Counted from the stretch's first letter, positions 45,179 to 55,296 are shown. The stretch is DNA of 64,000 nucleotides from Lysinibacillus sp. 2017 (GCF_003073375.1 NZ_CP029002.1:3272001-3336000); one strand, 5' to 3'. The notes: generated from the letters alone by a model not told the origin. Made by a program: numbers and translations.

Positions 45179-46954
45179 TTAGATAGATGCGGTAGATTCA
45201 CCTTCACTTATAGATTTCATTCCTTCCACAATTTCTGATGTACTATCTAAATGGGTAATTTGCGTTTCTTTATCTGCTAATATTTCTAAAGCTTCTTTCA
45301 TGGCTTTTACAGCAGGTATGGCTCCATCATTTAAGTCCCAACTTTGGGCTAATTTAAATGCCGATAATGGTTTTCCTAACGTTGAATCATAAGAATAGCC
45401 ATGTGCTTCTTCGAAATTCTTTTCCATTATAAATCTACTAGCACTCTTCTCCGATATTGAGTTAAAACTTGCAATGCATTGATCAATTTTTGTATTCATA
45501 GTCCATGCTGCTGAAGTCTTTCCAGATACAGTTTTTTCGTCATCTAGATCATGTACGACAAAATATTTTATCTCAAAATGCTCTAAGACCTTTTGGAATG
45601 CTGGAATGTTCATCTTCGAACCACAATTAACAATTAAAGGGGATTCTGCTAATTTCAATGTTCTATTTTCAACAAAACCTTTTAATATTTCTCTGAACAC
45701 TATAGCCTCTGTATCTCCCTCAACTAAAATAACTTTGTCAGCAAAGAATGCTTCGCATACATAAGGATTAAATGTGTTGAGCATTTTTAAAGTTTCCTTC
45801 TCATCAGATTCAAATATATTACTTTTAACTTGATGAGCCTTAGTTCCCTTATCTGTCATTATAACTCTTATTAGTGTTGTATGATTTTTACTTAAATCTA
45901 CTAATATTGGCGAATGAGTTGCAGTCATTATTTGAAATTTTGAACCTTCTGCCAAATTATATAATGTATTAGTAAATGCTCTTATTGATTGAGGGTGTAA
46001 AAATAACTCTGGCTCTTCAATTAAAAGTATACTTGATTTATTTTCTACTTGTTCAGTTTGAACCCCTAAGGTGTCAAGTATCCCATCATTCTTTCTTTGA
46101 GCTTTAGTTTTACTTAATTCAACCATTACATCATTTAATTCTCTCATAGCATTAAATAAAAATTGTCTTCTAACACCATGACCGTGATTTTCCATACCTA
46201 CAGCAAAAGTATTATTGTTAGTTATTTGTACTTCGGTATCTACAAAGTCACCAACTTTCTTTTCAATACTCGCCTTTTCCTTGTTTACCAATTCTAAATT
46301 CATGTTTGGAAATGTATCTTTTAGTAATCCATCTAATCTATCTTGTAACTTAATCGTATATTCATGTTCACGTATTTCATTCCTTAGTACCTCTAAATTG
46401 CTATTTAATTGAGTGTAAATTGGTAGCTCAGTTACCTTTGATATCACTTTTTCTTTTATTAATTTATTTACCGTTTCTAATATTGCCTCGGCACTATCTA
46501 ATCCTCGTAACCAGATTGGTGTTGGGCAAGCATTTTGTAATATTGTATCGAATCCTCCTGCCCCACCTTTATCCCATTCTTTCGTTGTTACATTCCAAGT
46601 AAACTTCTCAGCGGACTTTCCGACTTCGCTCCATACTTTCCTAAATCGGCCTATTTTATTTTTATCCATTGAATTTGTCATGGCACGGTGATTTTCATCG
46701 TCTGTTCCCTCGGCTTTAATCCAAGCTTCAATAATAATTTTGTTATCTAAGCCATTATAAAAATCATCATTTAAAGCATTTATCGAAGTAGTAACAAAAT
46801 AATCATATGCATGTAATATAGATGATTTCCCCACATTATTCTGCCCAATCAAATTAATTACATTTGTATCCTCCATATCAATTACTACACCCGGAGTTTC
46901 ATCATTACCGCCAATTGATCTGAAATTAGTAATTAATAACTTCATCAACTTCAT
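45179..46954 (-). CDS. OLD family ATP-dependent nuclease (AAA ATPase plus TOPRIM)
   Basis: A 591-residue protein. The ATPase half has Walker A (IGQNNVGKSS), the ABC-type/Walker B region (LLIEEPELFLHPQS) and a switch His (ATHSPIL). The C-terminal TOPRIM nuclease has Glu in VILVEGDTEA and Asp-x-Asp in VVHDLDDEK. OLD proteins exclude phages; some need a helicase partner (Gabija type), but none is adjacent, which suggests a stand-alone class 1 OLD. AAAGGGG precedes the ATG. The stop is 26 bases from the core of repeat C. Confidence 0.87.
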   Translation of the reverse strand: MKLMKLLITNFRSIGGNDETPGVVIDMEDTNVINLIGQNNVGKSSILHAYDYFVTTSINALNDDFYNGLDNKIIIEAWIKAEGTDDENHRAMTNSMDKNKIGRFRKVWSEVGKSAEKFTWNVTTKEWDKGGAGGFDTILQNACPTPIWLRGLDSAEAILETVNKLIKEKVISKVTELPIYTQLNSNLEVLRNEIREHEYTIKLQDRLDGLLKDTFPNMNLELVNKEKASIEKKVGDFVDTEVQITNNNTFAVGMENHGHGVRRQFLFNAMRELNDVMVELSKTKAQRKNDGILDTLGVQTEQVENKSSILLIEEPELFLHPQSIRAFTNTLYNLAEGSKFQIMTATHSPILVDLSKNHTTLIRVIMTDKGTKAHQVKSNIFESDEKETLKMLNTFNPYVCEAFFADKVILVEGDTEAIVFREILKGFVENRTLKLAESPLIVNCGSKMNIPAFQKVLEHFEIKYFVVHDLDDEKTVSGKTSAAWTMNTKIDQCIASFNSISEKSASRFIMEKNFEEAHGYSYDSTLGKPLSAFKLAQSWDLNDGAIPAVKAMKEALEILADKETQITHLDSTSEIVEGMKSISEGESTASI

Positions 46955-47651
46955 TTAATATTTCCCCTTTGCTATGAAATGATGTTTAATCTAGATGTTA
47001 CTCTACAATTAATTATTCCTCACTAACAATAATTTGTAAATGTTGGAAATTATTTATTTGGATGACCTACACCGGGTGGAAAAACAACTCCGACAATCAT
47101 CTACAATTCAAAAAGCCATGCCGAAAATCCCAATATAATCTAGATTTTCGGCATAGCCATTTCTTAATAATTATTAAATCAAACTAATTCCAATCAAGTA
47201 ACCATTTCACAATGTGTCTAGTGTATGTGGTAACACATGGATGCTGGTGGGTTTTGTTTGTGCACCCGGTGCATGTTTCTTCTACGAAAAAGAAGATTAT
47301 GATAGTTTACTCGAAAGGTTAGATTGTCAATTACACAAAAATTTTGAAATTCAAAAAGCCAATATAACATCATGCTGACCGTAAGATGAAAGTGCGTAAT
47401 ATCTTTAACTTGGATTTACCGTTTGTTATGGGATTACGTTAGCAAAATGTAAACACTTATAAGCAGATGTGTATTAAGGTATTTCATATATTCCACTTAG
47501 CATTATTAGATAATTATTACAAACACCTATAGACTATAGTATCATTTATCTTTTAATTAGGACTGTCTTAAACATTTAATCGTTCAACCTACATATGTTT
47601 AAAGTGATTTTTTTATGCTACATCCATTGATAAAAATGATTGTTACGTTTT
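46955..47651. other. Gap carrying repeat B
   Basis: About 700 bases between the OLD and KwaB genes. Apart from rlmCD-tail repeat B, the only feature is a 42-codon open frame near 47245-47372 with no ribosome-binding site. Confidence 0.5.
47110..47265. repeat. rlmCD-tail repeat B with terminator hairpin
   Basis: Hairpin 47110-47165 (AAAGCCATGCCGAAAATC with its near complement) has the layout of the rlmCD terminator. The diverged core is at 47185-47216 (CCAATCAAGTAACCA then TTTCACAATGTG). The next 50 bases (for example TGTGGTAACACATGGATGCT) resemble those of repeat F and, more weakly, the preceding codons of rlmCD. Confidence 0.75.
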
Positions 47652-48479
47652 TTACACCTTAGATACAGAGTTTGCTACCATTTTTTCATTCCCAACTGGT
47701 GTAGTATAGTACCGTTGTTCAATCCCCCATAGTAAATGTTTTAGTTCATCTTCATTCTTTATATTAAATTTCGACTCTTTTTCATCGAAGGAGAGCTTTT
47801 CGCTACAATAATCTTTTATGTAAGAATAGATTGTACTTTTCTCCCTTCTTGAAAATCCTCTAATTGTTTCCATAGCTAGTGCTATTCTTTTTCTATTTGC
47901 TGTTTTTACTTGTAAAGCATGATAACCATCTGCTAGTTCAATAAATTCACTTTTTAAAAAATCTTCTGTTTCTTGTTGTGTGGCTTCCTTATAAAGTTCT
48001 ATTATGCCCTTAAAAATCGAGGTAAGCGATGATATATTCTTAAAATAAAGCGTGTCCTCTGACTCTACATAAACAGCATCGGGAATTTCATTAATAACTA
48101 TTATAGGCGATTGATTTTCGATTACTGGTTCACCAATCTTAAACCACTTTTTATTAACAATTAATGATGGTGTGATTTTTTGAAAAAAATAGACGCCTTC
48201 TTGGTATGAGCATAAGAAAAGTAAATCCTTAATGTCAATAGTCCCCATTTGATCATAATCAGTAGAGATAAAATCCCGTTTTAGAAACTCTATACAGTAG
48301 TCCTCATTTGAAAATTTGGGTATATAAAACCATTCATCATCTTCTAATTTATAGTCAGAATTGTATCTTTTAGGGTTATCTAAGTATTCTGGCAATTCAA
48401 AAACTTTACCAGATAAAACCCTATAAATTTTCCCTTCTTTTCCTTTGGTACTAGCAACTAAATAATTCATATGTTTCAT
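47652..48479 (-). CDS. kwaB: KwaB-like protein of a Kiwa-type defence pair (DUF4868)
   Basis: A 275-residue soluble protein. The C-terminal half has the pattern I associate with DUF4868/KwaB: helices around ISSLTSIFKGIIELYKEA, NRKRIALAMETIRGF, then FNIKNEDELKHLLWGIEQRY and a final YYTTPVGNEKMVANSV. In Kiwa, KwaB is the cytosolic effector that works with membrane protein KwaA against phage. The ATG overlaps the stop of the KwaA-like gene (ATGA). The family call rests on recall of motifs and on the gene pair, not on a search. Confidence 0.6.
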   Translation of the reverse strand: MKHMNYLVASTKGKEGKIYRVLSGKVFELPEYLDNPKRYNSDYKLEDDEWFYIPKFSNEDYCIEFLKRDFISTDYDQMGTIDIKDLLFLCSYQEGVYFFQKITPSLIVNKKWFKIGEPVIENQSPIIVINEIPDAVYVESEDTLYFKNISSLTSIFKGIIELYKEATQQETEDFLKSEFIELADGYHALQVKTANRKRIALAMETIRGFSRREKSTIYSYIKDYCSEKLSFDEKESKFNIKNEDELKHLLWGIEQRYYTTPVGNEKMVANSVSKV

Positions 48480-49072
48480 CTCCCCAAGTCAATAAAAGTA
48501 AAATCATTAATTCTTCTCAATTTCGGCAAGTTAATATCATTAGGATTTTTAAGAGACTTTCGAGTAATTAAAAATATTTTAGTTCTATTAACTGTTGTCA
48601 AATAATAGAAATGGTATCCGAGCAACAAAAATAATGGATTAAAATAATGGGTTTGAGAAAAGAATGTGAATAAAAACAGTATTAAGAAAATAAAAGTCAA
48701 GGTTTCAAAATTAGTTATACTAAGCGCTACAAAGAAATAGCCAAGATAACTTGGTAAAAAAGCGTTATTCGCTTGTTCCACTTCAATTATTTTAGATATT
48801 TCAATAGTTTGTTCTTTCCCATTTTCTTTCTTTATTCTTTTTTCAGTTTTCTCAAGACTATCCTTAGCTAATAACTTAGCTAAAAGGAGACTTATAAAAG
48901 TAAAAGTTATTGGCAAACAAAAATACAGGGCATACGAGACAAAATCCGGTACAAAGGATAGTTTATTATGCCATTGTATTGTTAATTGTTCTTTCACAAG
49001 ATATATCACAATTATTAGTGATGTAGAGTTGAAGGTAAGAAATAATCTATAAAAAAGATTTATGATTAACAA
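48476..49072 (-). CDS. kwaA: KwaA-like membrane protein of a Kiwa-type defence pair
   Basis: A 198-residue protein with about four hydrophobic segments (residues 3-25, 45-68, and two between 108 and 155). The C-terminal half FLPSYLGYFFVALSI, HYFNPLFLLLGYHFYYLTTV and the closing IFLITRKSL resemble KwaA, where FLASYxxP and NPxLxLFGYxLY are typical. KwaA forms the membrane platform of Kiwa. The start is a TTG very close to AAGGGGG; another start could not be identified. The neighbouring OLD gene also points to defence. Confidence 0.6.
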   Translation of the reverse strand: MLIINLFYRLFLTFNSTSLIIVIYLVKEQLTIQWHNKLSFVPDFVSYALYFCLPITFTFISLLLAKLLAKDSLEKTEKRIKKENGKEQTIEISKIIEVEQANNAFLPSYLGYFFVALSITNFETLTFIFLILFLFTFFSQTHYFNPLFLLLGYHFYYLTTVNRTKIFLITRKSLKNPNDINLPKLRRINDFTFIDLGR

Positions 49073-49297
49073 CCCCCTTCTTACATGAAATTATAAGTAA
49101 AATAATGTAATTACGCAAATTTATTTACACTTATAATGAAACTATGTCAGTATATTAGTAAGGCTAAAGCCGAACGTTTGATAATAGCTATCCTTCATAA
49201 AAAATCAAGAACAACAATGGGATAGTTGTACGCCGAATAATCTGCACCAGATATAAGAACAACCTAGATAATTAACTACAATTCCAAAGTCACAAAC
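49073..49297. other. AT-rich gap, likely Kiwa promoter region
   Basis: About 225 bases between the KwaA gene and the rlmCD terminator. No further gene is supported. Confidence 0.5.
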
Positions 49298-49350
49298 AAA
49301 AAGCTGAGCGAAAATCCCTTTACTAGTTGGATTCTTCGCACAGCTATATT
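49298..49350 (-). terminator. Terminator of rlmCD (repeat copy A)
   Basis: AAGCTGAGCGAAAATCC pairs imperfectly with GGATTCTTCGCACAGCT. The same layout recurs at 35942, 47110 and 13445. Confidence 0.75.
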
Positions 49351-49357
49351 TATTCTA

Positions 49358-50722
49358 TCAAACCAACTCCAACCAAGCGACCGCTTCACAATGTGTCGTA
49401 TGTGGGAACATATCAACTGGCTGTACTTCCTGTGTTTTATAGCCACCATCTTCTAAAATGCGAAGATCGCGTGCTAATGTTGCTGGATTACATGAAACGT
49501 ATACAACACGTTTCGGTTTTTGCTCGATAATTGTATTTAGTAGTGCCTCATCGCAGCCTTTGCGCGGTGGGTCAACTACTAATACGTCAGCTTCTTTACC
49601 TTCTGCGTACCAGCGTGGAATGACTTCCTCTGCTGGGCCTGCTTCGAAATACGTATTCGTTAAGCCGTTTAACTCCGCGTTACGTTTCGCATCTTCAATT
49701 GCTTCTGGTACGATTTCTACACCCATTACTTGTCCTGCTTTTTGAGCTAAAAATAACGAAATTGATCCGATACCACAATACGCATCAATTACACGCTCAT
49801 CACCTTGTAGCTGTGCATAGTCTAGTGCTTGTTTGTAAAGCACTTCTGTTTGGATTGGGTTTATTTGATAGAACGAACGTGCTGAAATTTCAAAGCGTAC
49901 GTCGCCAATTGTATCTTCGATCGTATCGTTACCCCAAAGCGTAATTGTTTCGTCGCCGAAAATAACATTGGTTTTTTCGCTGTTTACGTTTTGTACAATG
50001 GATGTCACATTTGGAACAAGTTCACGGATTTTTTCGATTACCGCATCTACTTGTGGGAATTTTTTTGATTTTGTGACAAGTACGATCATCACTTCTCCAG
50101 TAGCACGACCTTTACGGACAACAACATGACGTAGCATGCCTTGATGGGACTTTTCATCATATGGACGAACACGTAATAATGCTAACTCATCCTTTAATTT
50201 ACCCATCATTGTATCTGCTTCACCAGTTTGAATTAGACAACGATTCATATCCACAATGGCATGTGATTTTGTTTTGTAGAAACCTGCCACTGCATCGCCT
50301 TCTTCATTTTGTGCAAATGGAATTTGTGATTTATTGCGGTACTGCCACGGCTCTTCCATACCTTTTACTGGATGCACGGGTGCGTCGATTTTACCTAATC
50401 TCTTCATTGCATTCTCAACCATGTTTTGTTTCCATTTTAATTGACCTTCATATGAGAGATGCTGCAATTGACAGCCCCCGCACTGGTCAAAATATTCACA
50501 GGTTGCATCTACACGATCTGGTGATTTTTCTAGGATATCTACCACTTTTGCAAAGCCGTAGTTTTTTAATGTTTTTAAGACATGTACTTCTGCTGTCTCC
50601 CCAGGAAGTACGCCTTGAATAAATAATGGATAGCCGTCAATTTTTGCAACGCCATTACCATCATGTGTTAAATCTTCTATATAAACAGTTGTACGATCAT
50701 TTTTTTTAATCGGTGCAGTCAT
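49358..50722 (-). CDS. rlmCD: 23S rRNA (uracil-5-)-methyltransferase RlmCD
   Basis: A 454-residue SAM-dependent enzyme that makes 5-methyluridine in 23S rRNA. TRAM domain in residues 1-60; Fe-S Cys in [20 protein letters not shown]-binding [27 protein letters not shown]; and the catalytic [14 protein letters not shown]. The last codons ([15 protein letters not shown]) form the sequence repeated through the accessory region to the left. It lies near dgkB, an arrangement common in Bacillales. Confidence 0.94.
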   Translation of the reverse strand: MTAPIKKNDRTTVYIEDLTHDGNGVAKIDGYPLFIQGVLPGETAEVHVLKTLKNYGFAKVVDILEKSPDRVDATCEYFDQCGGCQLQHLSYEGQLKWKQNMVENAMKRLGKIDAPVHPVKGMEEPWQYRNKSQIPFAQNEEGDAVAGFYKTKSHAIVDMNRCLIQTGEADTMMGKLKDELALLRVRPYDEKSHQGMLRHVVVRKGRATGEVMIVLVTKSKKFPQVDAVIEKIRELVPNVTSIVQNVNSEKTNVIFGDETITLWGNDTIEDTIGDVRFEISARSFYQINPIQTEVLYKQALDYAQLQGDERVIDAYCGIGSISLFLAQKAGQVMGVEIVPEAIEDAKRNAELNGLTNTYFEAGPAEEVIPRWYAEGKEADVLVVDPPRKGCDEALLNTIIEQKPKRVVYVSCNPATLARDLRILEDGGYKTQEVQPVDMFPHTTHCEAVAWLELV

Positions 50723-50911
50723 GTTAAATTCGTCCCCTCATTTCAATCACTATATTGTAACATGTCCTCATTAAAATGCACCAAGACAAACAATTTTCTT
50801 CCTTTTCTGAAACTTCTATTTCTATTATTTATATAGTCATCCAAGTTCAATACCTATATAATGGAGGAATCAATACATTAAATTTTCCAATAATTCAAAG
50901 GAGGAAAGTCT

Positions 50912-52597
50912 ATGTCAGTTCGTAATAAGCTTAATATTGGATTTCTTACCATTGGATTTTTCCTACTTTTATCAATAGGCTTCGCTACTATACAATTCTT
51001 TCGTATAGGCGATGAAGTTTCAAAAGCAGTTGATGTCCAAATGGCACAAATCCAGCGTGTAAATGATATTGAACAAAATTTACTGTCACAAGGGATCAAC
51101 GCACGTGCCTATACAAGTGACCCTTCACAGAAAAATTTAGATGCCCTTAATGAACACACGAATAATCTAGTCACTTTAATTAGCGAAGTTCAAAAGGAAA
51201 ACATGTTAAAAGAAGCAACAAATCCTATATCAAATTTAAAAGATCAATCTGAAATAATTCAGCAGCAGATTGAAAAAGTTGTGGTAGCCGTTCAAAGTCG
51301 TGATATTTCGACAGCGCTTTCTGCTATTAATGGTGATTACAGTTATACAAGTAATTTTACACATGAGCTTACAACGAATATCGAAGAAATTGAAAATGCG
51401 CAACTCGATAAAATTGTACATCGGACAAAAGCTATGATTACATTGGCTACAATTGTGTCCATTGTTTTCATTATAGTTACCGTTGCTATCATCACGTTTT
51501 ACATAATTTTCACAAAACGTGGCATCACAAATCCCCTTCAAATTATTGTGGGAGATTTGGAGCAAATGGCGAATGGTAATTTAAAGATTGAACATAAAGC
51601 GGTTAAATCTAAAGATGAAATTGGCCAGCTTTCAAGGGCGTTTATTACATTACATCGAAATTTCGAAGAATTATTACTTAGTATTCAACATAACTCGAAT
51701 GAATTAAGTAATTCGTCAAATCTATTGCAGAAAAACAGTGGTGTTATTTCTAAAGAAACGGCTCAAATTCAAAAACTAATTCAGCATACCGCGCAAATGT
51801 CTGAAGCGATGGCAACTGGAGCGAGTGAAAGTGCTGTAGCTGTAGACGAAACCTCTCACGGTATTAGCGCCATTGCACAATCTACTAACGAGCTACATAA
51901 CGGTGCTATCATGTTGGCACATTCAGCAAGTGAAGGTGTACAGATAGTTGATGAAGCGAAACAACAAATGAATACAATGCATCAATCTACAAAAATGATT
52001 TCCAATTTAACAAATGTATTAATCGAACAGTCAGAGCAAATTAGCTTGATTACAAATGCGATTACCGCTATTGCTGACCAAACGAATTTACTTGCATTAA
52101 ACGCCGCTATTGAAGCCGCCCGAGCAGGTGAACATGGTAAAGGTTTCGCTGTCGTAGCAGATGAGGTACGTAAGTTAGCTGAGCAATCGAAGCAATCTGC
52201 CAATGAAATTGTCGTACTAACAGAAACCATTCAAGAAAACTCAAAAAATGTTAGTGATGCCGTAGAAAATAGCTTACATTGTGCACAACAAGGCGTAGTC
52301 GTTATCGATCGTGCAGGTCAGTCATTCCATCATATTTCTGATAATATTTTTGCAATGAGTGAACGTGTAGAGCAAATTTCCGCGACTGCTCAAGAAATTT
52401 CTGCAAGTGCTGAAGAAGTGACTGCCTCTGTAACTGAAATTTCATTTGGTACAGAGCAAACAACAGATAATGTTGAAAAAGTTGCCTTGGCAACATCTTC
52501 GCAAGTGGATGTTGTAAAGCAAATTGAAAGCTTATCTCACCGATTAGCAGAGCAATCTAAAGAGCTCCAAAATAGCATGCACCGCTTTACGCTATAA
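50912..52597 (+). CDS. Methyl-accepting chemotaxis protein
   Basis: A 561-residue transmembrane receptor. N-terminal helix (GFLTIGFFLLLSIGFATIQF), an outer four-helix-bundle domain to about residue 175, second helix (ATIVSIVFIIVTVAIITFYI), HAMP (GITNPLQIIVGDLEQMANG) and a signalling domain with the conserved tip [20 protein letters not shown]. Ligand unknown. AAAGGAGG precedes the ATG. Single gene, divergent from rlmCD. Confidence 0.94.
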   Translation: MSVRNKLNIGFLTIGFFLLLSIGFATIQFFRIGDEVSKAVDVQMAQIQRVNDIEQNLLSQGINARAYTSDPSQKNLDALNEHTNNLVTLISEVQKENMLKEATNPISNLKDQSEIIQQQIEKVVVAVQSRDISTALSAINGDYSYTSNFTHELTTNIEEIENAQLDKIVHRTKAMITLATIVSIVFIIVTVAIITFYIIFTKRGITNPLQIIVGDLEQMANGNLKIEHKAVKSKDEIGQLSRAFITLHRNFEELLLSIQHNSNELSNSSNLLQKNSGVISKETAQIQKLIQHTAQMSEAMATGASESAVAVDETSHGISAIAQSTNELHNGAIMLAHSASEGVQIVDEAKQQMNTMHQSTKMISNLTNVLIEQSEQISLITNAITAIADQTNLLALNAAIEAARAGEHGKGFAVVADEVRKLAEQSKQSANEIVVLTETIQENSKNVSDAVENSLHCAQQGVVVIDRAGQSFHHISDNIFAMSERVEQISATAQEISASAEEVTASVTEISFGTEQTTDNVEKVALATSSQVDVVKQIESLSHRLAEQSKELQNSMHRFTL

Positions 52598-52688
52598 ATT
52601 TCAAAGGGCTTTTCGAAAAGTATCCTTCTCCTATATTTATTAACCGCTTAAGGCGGTGGTCAGAATAAATTCTCACCATCCTCGGCGC

Positions 52689-52728
52689 AAAGGGCTTGTT
52701 CAGAAATCACTTTCCGAACAAGCCCTTT
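52689..52728. terminator. Terminator between the chemoreceptor and cyd genes
   Basis: AAAGGGCTTGTTC pairs with GAACAAGCCCTTT. It ends two bases before the cydS stop and serves the minus-strand cyd operon; the plus-strand chemoreceptor gene may use it too. Confidence 0.82.
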
Positions 52729-52729
52729 A

Positions 52730-52834
52730 TTATTGTCTGCTGCTATTTTTATCTTTCGGTGCTACATAAAATGCTAATACTAATGAGATTACTACGACTA
52801 AAAATGGTGCAAAGAAAATTAAAAACGGTATCAT
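52730..52834 (-). CDS. cydS: Cytochrome bd oxidase small subunit CydS
   Basis: A 34-residue single-helix protein (FLIFFAPFLVVVISLVLAFY with a short basic tail) directly after cydB, behind AGGAGG. CydS is known from the Geobacillus bd oxidase, where it packs beside CydA and stabilises heme b558. Length, hydrophobic profile and position fit. Confidence 0.85.
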   Translation of the reverse strand: MIPFLIFFAPFLVVVISLVLAFYVAPKDKNSSRQ

Positions 52835-52846
52835 TCAATCATCCTC

Positions 52847-53872
52847 CTAAGCATGGTCATCATGTGCACCACGTACATAGTCTTTGTTGAATACAAATAG
52901 CTTAAATAATAAATACAGAGACGGGATGAGGAGTAACGCGCCCAGTCCAAAAGCAATAATTAAGGCAATTGCCATCTCATTATTTGTAAAACTGTCATTG
53001 ATGGATAAGTAAGGATACAGTAAATAAGGATAATGCGATATTCCGTATGCAAAAAAGGCAAAGGCAAACTGTGTAAACAATAATATGACCATTAAGCCAT
53101 ATTTTTTCTTCGTCCATAAGAGCCCTGTCGTAATTAAAAATAATAATCCCGAGATGGCAAATAGCCACCATACATCGACAACTTTTTCAAAACGAAATGG
53201 GTTATGTCCGCGAAATTCAAACAATATTCCCCCTGCTGCAATTGCAAGGGGTATCGTCCAAATAAGCCCATATTTCCGCATTAAATTTGCTGCAATTTCA
53301 TCATTTGCTTTACGTGCATACCACGTTAAAAATACTGCAGAAATATATAGAACCGCAACGATACTTAGCACCACAATACTCCAAGTGAGCGGACTCACAA
53401 ATAAAGCTTTGTAATTTAATTTGGGCACATTTCCAACAAGCTCAACAAAGCCACCCTCTGAAATTGTTAATACAACCGATAATGACGCAGGAATAAATAG
53501 CCCTGCTATCCCATAAGCCGTTGCATAGCCTTTATGTCCTGTTACCCCATAAGATTCAAATGCATAATACGCACCACGAATGGATAATAAAATGAGTGAA
53601 ATACTAACTGGCACGAGTAAGATGGTGCCGTAATAATAGGCGGTTTGTGGGAAAAAACCAACAATCCCTACAAAGAAAAATACGAGAAATACATTCGTTA
53701 CTTCCCAAACGGGGGATAAATAACGTTTGATGATATCACTTAACACGTCGGATCGATTGGTTAACACGCTATATGCATTATAAAATCCAGCACCAAAATC
53801 AATTGAGGCGATAATCACATAACCAAATAGAAAAGACCATAGTACACAAATACCAATCAATTGTAATGTCAT
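52847..53872 (-). CDS. cydB: Cytochrome bd ubiquinol/menaquinol oxidase subunit II
   Basis: A 341-residue membrane protein with about nine helices. The N-terminal ICVLWSFLFGYVIIASIDFGAGFYNA (in parts) and the VTNVFLVFFFVGIVGFFP segment are typical. It partners with CydA. The ATG overlaps the cydA stop by four bases, and cydS follows. Confidence 0.92.
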   Translation of the reverse strand: MTLQLIGICVLWSFLFGYVIIASIDFGAGFYNAYSVLTNRSDVLSDIIKRYLSPVWEVTNVFLVFFFVGIVGFFPQTAYYYGTILLVPVSISLILLSIRGAYYAFESYGVTGHKGYATAYGIAGLFIPASLSVVLTISEGGFVELVGNVPKLNYKALFVSPLTWSIVVLSIVAVLYISAVFLTWYARKANDEIAANLMRKYGLIWTIPLAIAAGGILFEFRGHNPFRFEKVVDVWWLFAISGLLFLITTGLLWTKKKYGLMVILLFTQFAFAFFAYGISHYPYLLYPYLSINDSFTNNEMAIALIIAFGLGALLLIPSLYLLFKLFVFNKDYVRGAHDDHA

Positions 53873-55212
53873 ACTACGTCATCCCCCTTCGCGTTTCTTG
53901 CTGCAAGCTCTTTGACTATTGGATTATTTTTGAACATACGATGCAGTGTAACAATACTACCTACCGCCAAAATAAAGTAAAGAATTGAAAATAAAATGAG
54001 CATAACATCCACATAGCTACTCGTAGTTGCCCCCTGCTCCGTACGCATAATACCGCGCATCACCCATGGTTGACGGCCAACTTCTGCTAACCACCAGCCC
54101 GTTTCAATTGCTACTATCGATAAAGGTCCACCTGCTACAATTCCTGCGCGGAACCATTTTGAACGGACAAATGACCATCTTCGCCATATTGCGAGTAAAT
54201 AAAGTAGTGATACGGCAAACATAAACATTCCAATGATAACCATTATGTTGAATAAATAATGAATACTTAACGGTGGATGCTCATCAATCGGAAATTGATC
54301 AAGTCCGATTACTTCAGCTTTTGGATTACTATACGCTAGAATACTAAGGGCATATGGAACTTTCAGTGCATACTTTACTTCGCCATCGTCTAATAAACCA
54401 AATAACACTAGAGATGCATTTTCACTAGTTTCAAAATGCCATTCCGCAGCAGCTAACTTTTCTGGTTGATATTCTGCTAAATACTTACCAGAAAAATCCC
54501 CTATAAGTATCGTAGCGGCCGTAAAAATAAAACCGATTTTCATTAGTAAATAAAGCGCTTTTTTATGATAAATATGGTTGGAACCACGTAACAAGCGGTA
54601 TGCTGCAATCGAAGCTAATAAAAATGCACATGTCATATAGGCTGTTACCAAAACATGTGCCACTTTTGTCGGCATCGCTGGATTGAACATTGCAACTAAT
54701 GGTTGAATATTAATTATTTGACCATCCACAATATCAAAACCCTGTGGTGCATTCATAAAAGCATTCACGATGGTAATAAATACAGCTGACATCGAAGCTC
54801 CTATGGCTACTGGTATTAGCAGCAACATATGCTTTTTCTGATTTTCAAAGCGATCCCATGTATATAAATAAATACCTAAAAAAATGGCTTCAAAGAAAAA
54901 AGCAAAAGTCTCCATAAACAACGGAAGTGCAATTAATTGTCCAGCTGTTTGCATAAAGTTTGGCCATAATAAGGAGAGTTGTAATCCTATAATTGTTCCT
55001 GTAACAACCCCAACAGCTACCGTTATGACGAATCCTCTTGCCCAACGCCTTGCCATTAAAATATAATGTTCATCGTTATTTCGAATTCCAATCCATTGGG
55101 CAATCATAATCATAATTGGAACGCCAACCCCAATTGTTGCATAAACAATATGGAATGATAGCGTGACTTCCATTAAAATTCGACTCCAATATACAGCAGA
55201 TTCATTAATCAC
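53869..55212 (-). CDS. cydA: Cytochrome bd oxidase subunit I
   Basis: A 447-residue heme-bearing subunit that oxidises quinol and reduces oxygen. The axial His near the N-terminus (SFHIVYATIGVG), a second His (KVAHVLVTAYM) and the quinol-site GRQPWVMRGI are visible. The Q loop is short, as in Gram-positive enzymes. The start is GTG, eight bases after GGGAGG. It is the first gene of cydA-cydB-cydS. Confidence 0.93.
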   Translation of the reverse strand: MINESAVYWSRILMEVTLSFHIVYATIGVGVPIMIMIAQWIGIRNNDEHYILMARRWARGFVITVAVGVVTGTIIGLQLSLLWPNFMQTAGQLIALPLFMETFAFFFEAIFLGIYLYTWDRFENQKKHMLLLIPVAIGASMSAVFITIVNAFMNAPQGFDIVDGQIINIQPLVAMFNPAMPTKVAHVLVTAYMTCAFLLASIAAYRLLRGSNHIYHKKALYLLMKIGFIFTAATILIGDFSGKYLAEYQPEKLAAAEWHFETSENASLVLFGLLDDGEVKYALKVPYALSILAYSNPKAEVIGLDQFPIDEHPPLSIHYLFNIMVIIGMFMFAVSLLYLLAIWRRWSFVRSKWFRAGIVAGGPLSIVAIETGWWLAEVGRQPWVMRGIMRTEQGATTSSYVDVMLILFSILYFILAVGSIVTLHRMFKNNPIVKELAARNAKGDDVV

Positions 55213-55296
55213 TTTTTAGGCCTCCCATACGTAGGTTTTTCATTAATTACTATACCCATCTATCCTTAATTCGAACGCTCTTCTTTTTAAAAGCAT

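Noticed and set aside
47245-47372. 42-codon plus-strand frame beside repeat B
   Set aside because: Starts inside the repeat with no ribosome-binding site; could be a gene remnant, but no family was recognised.
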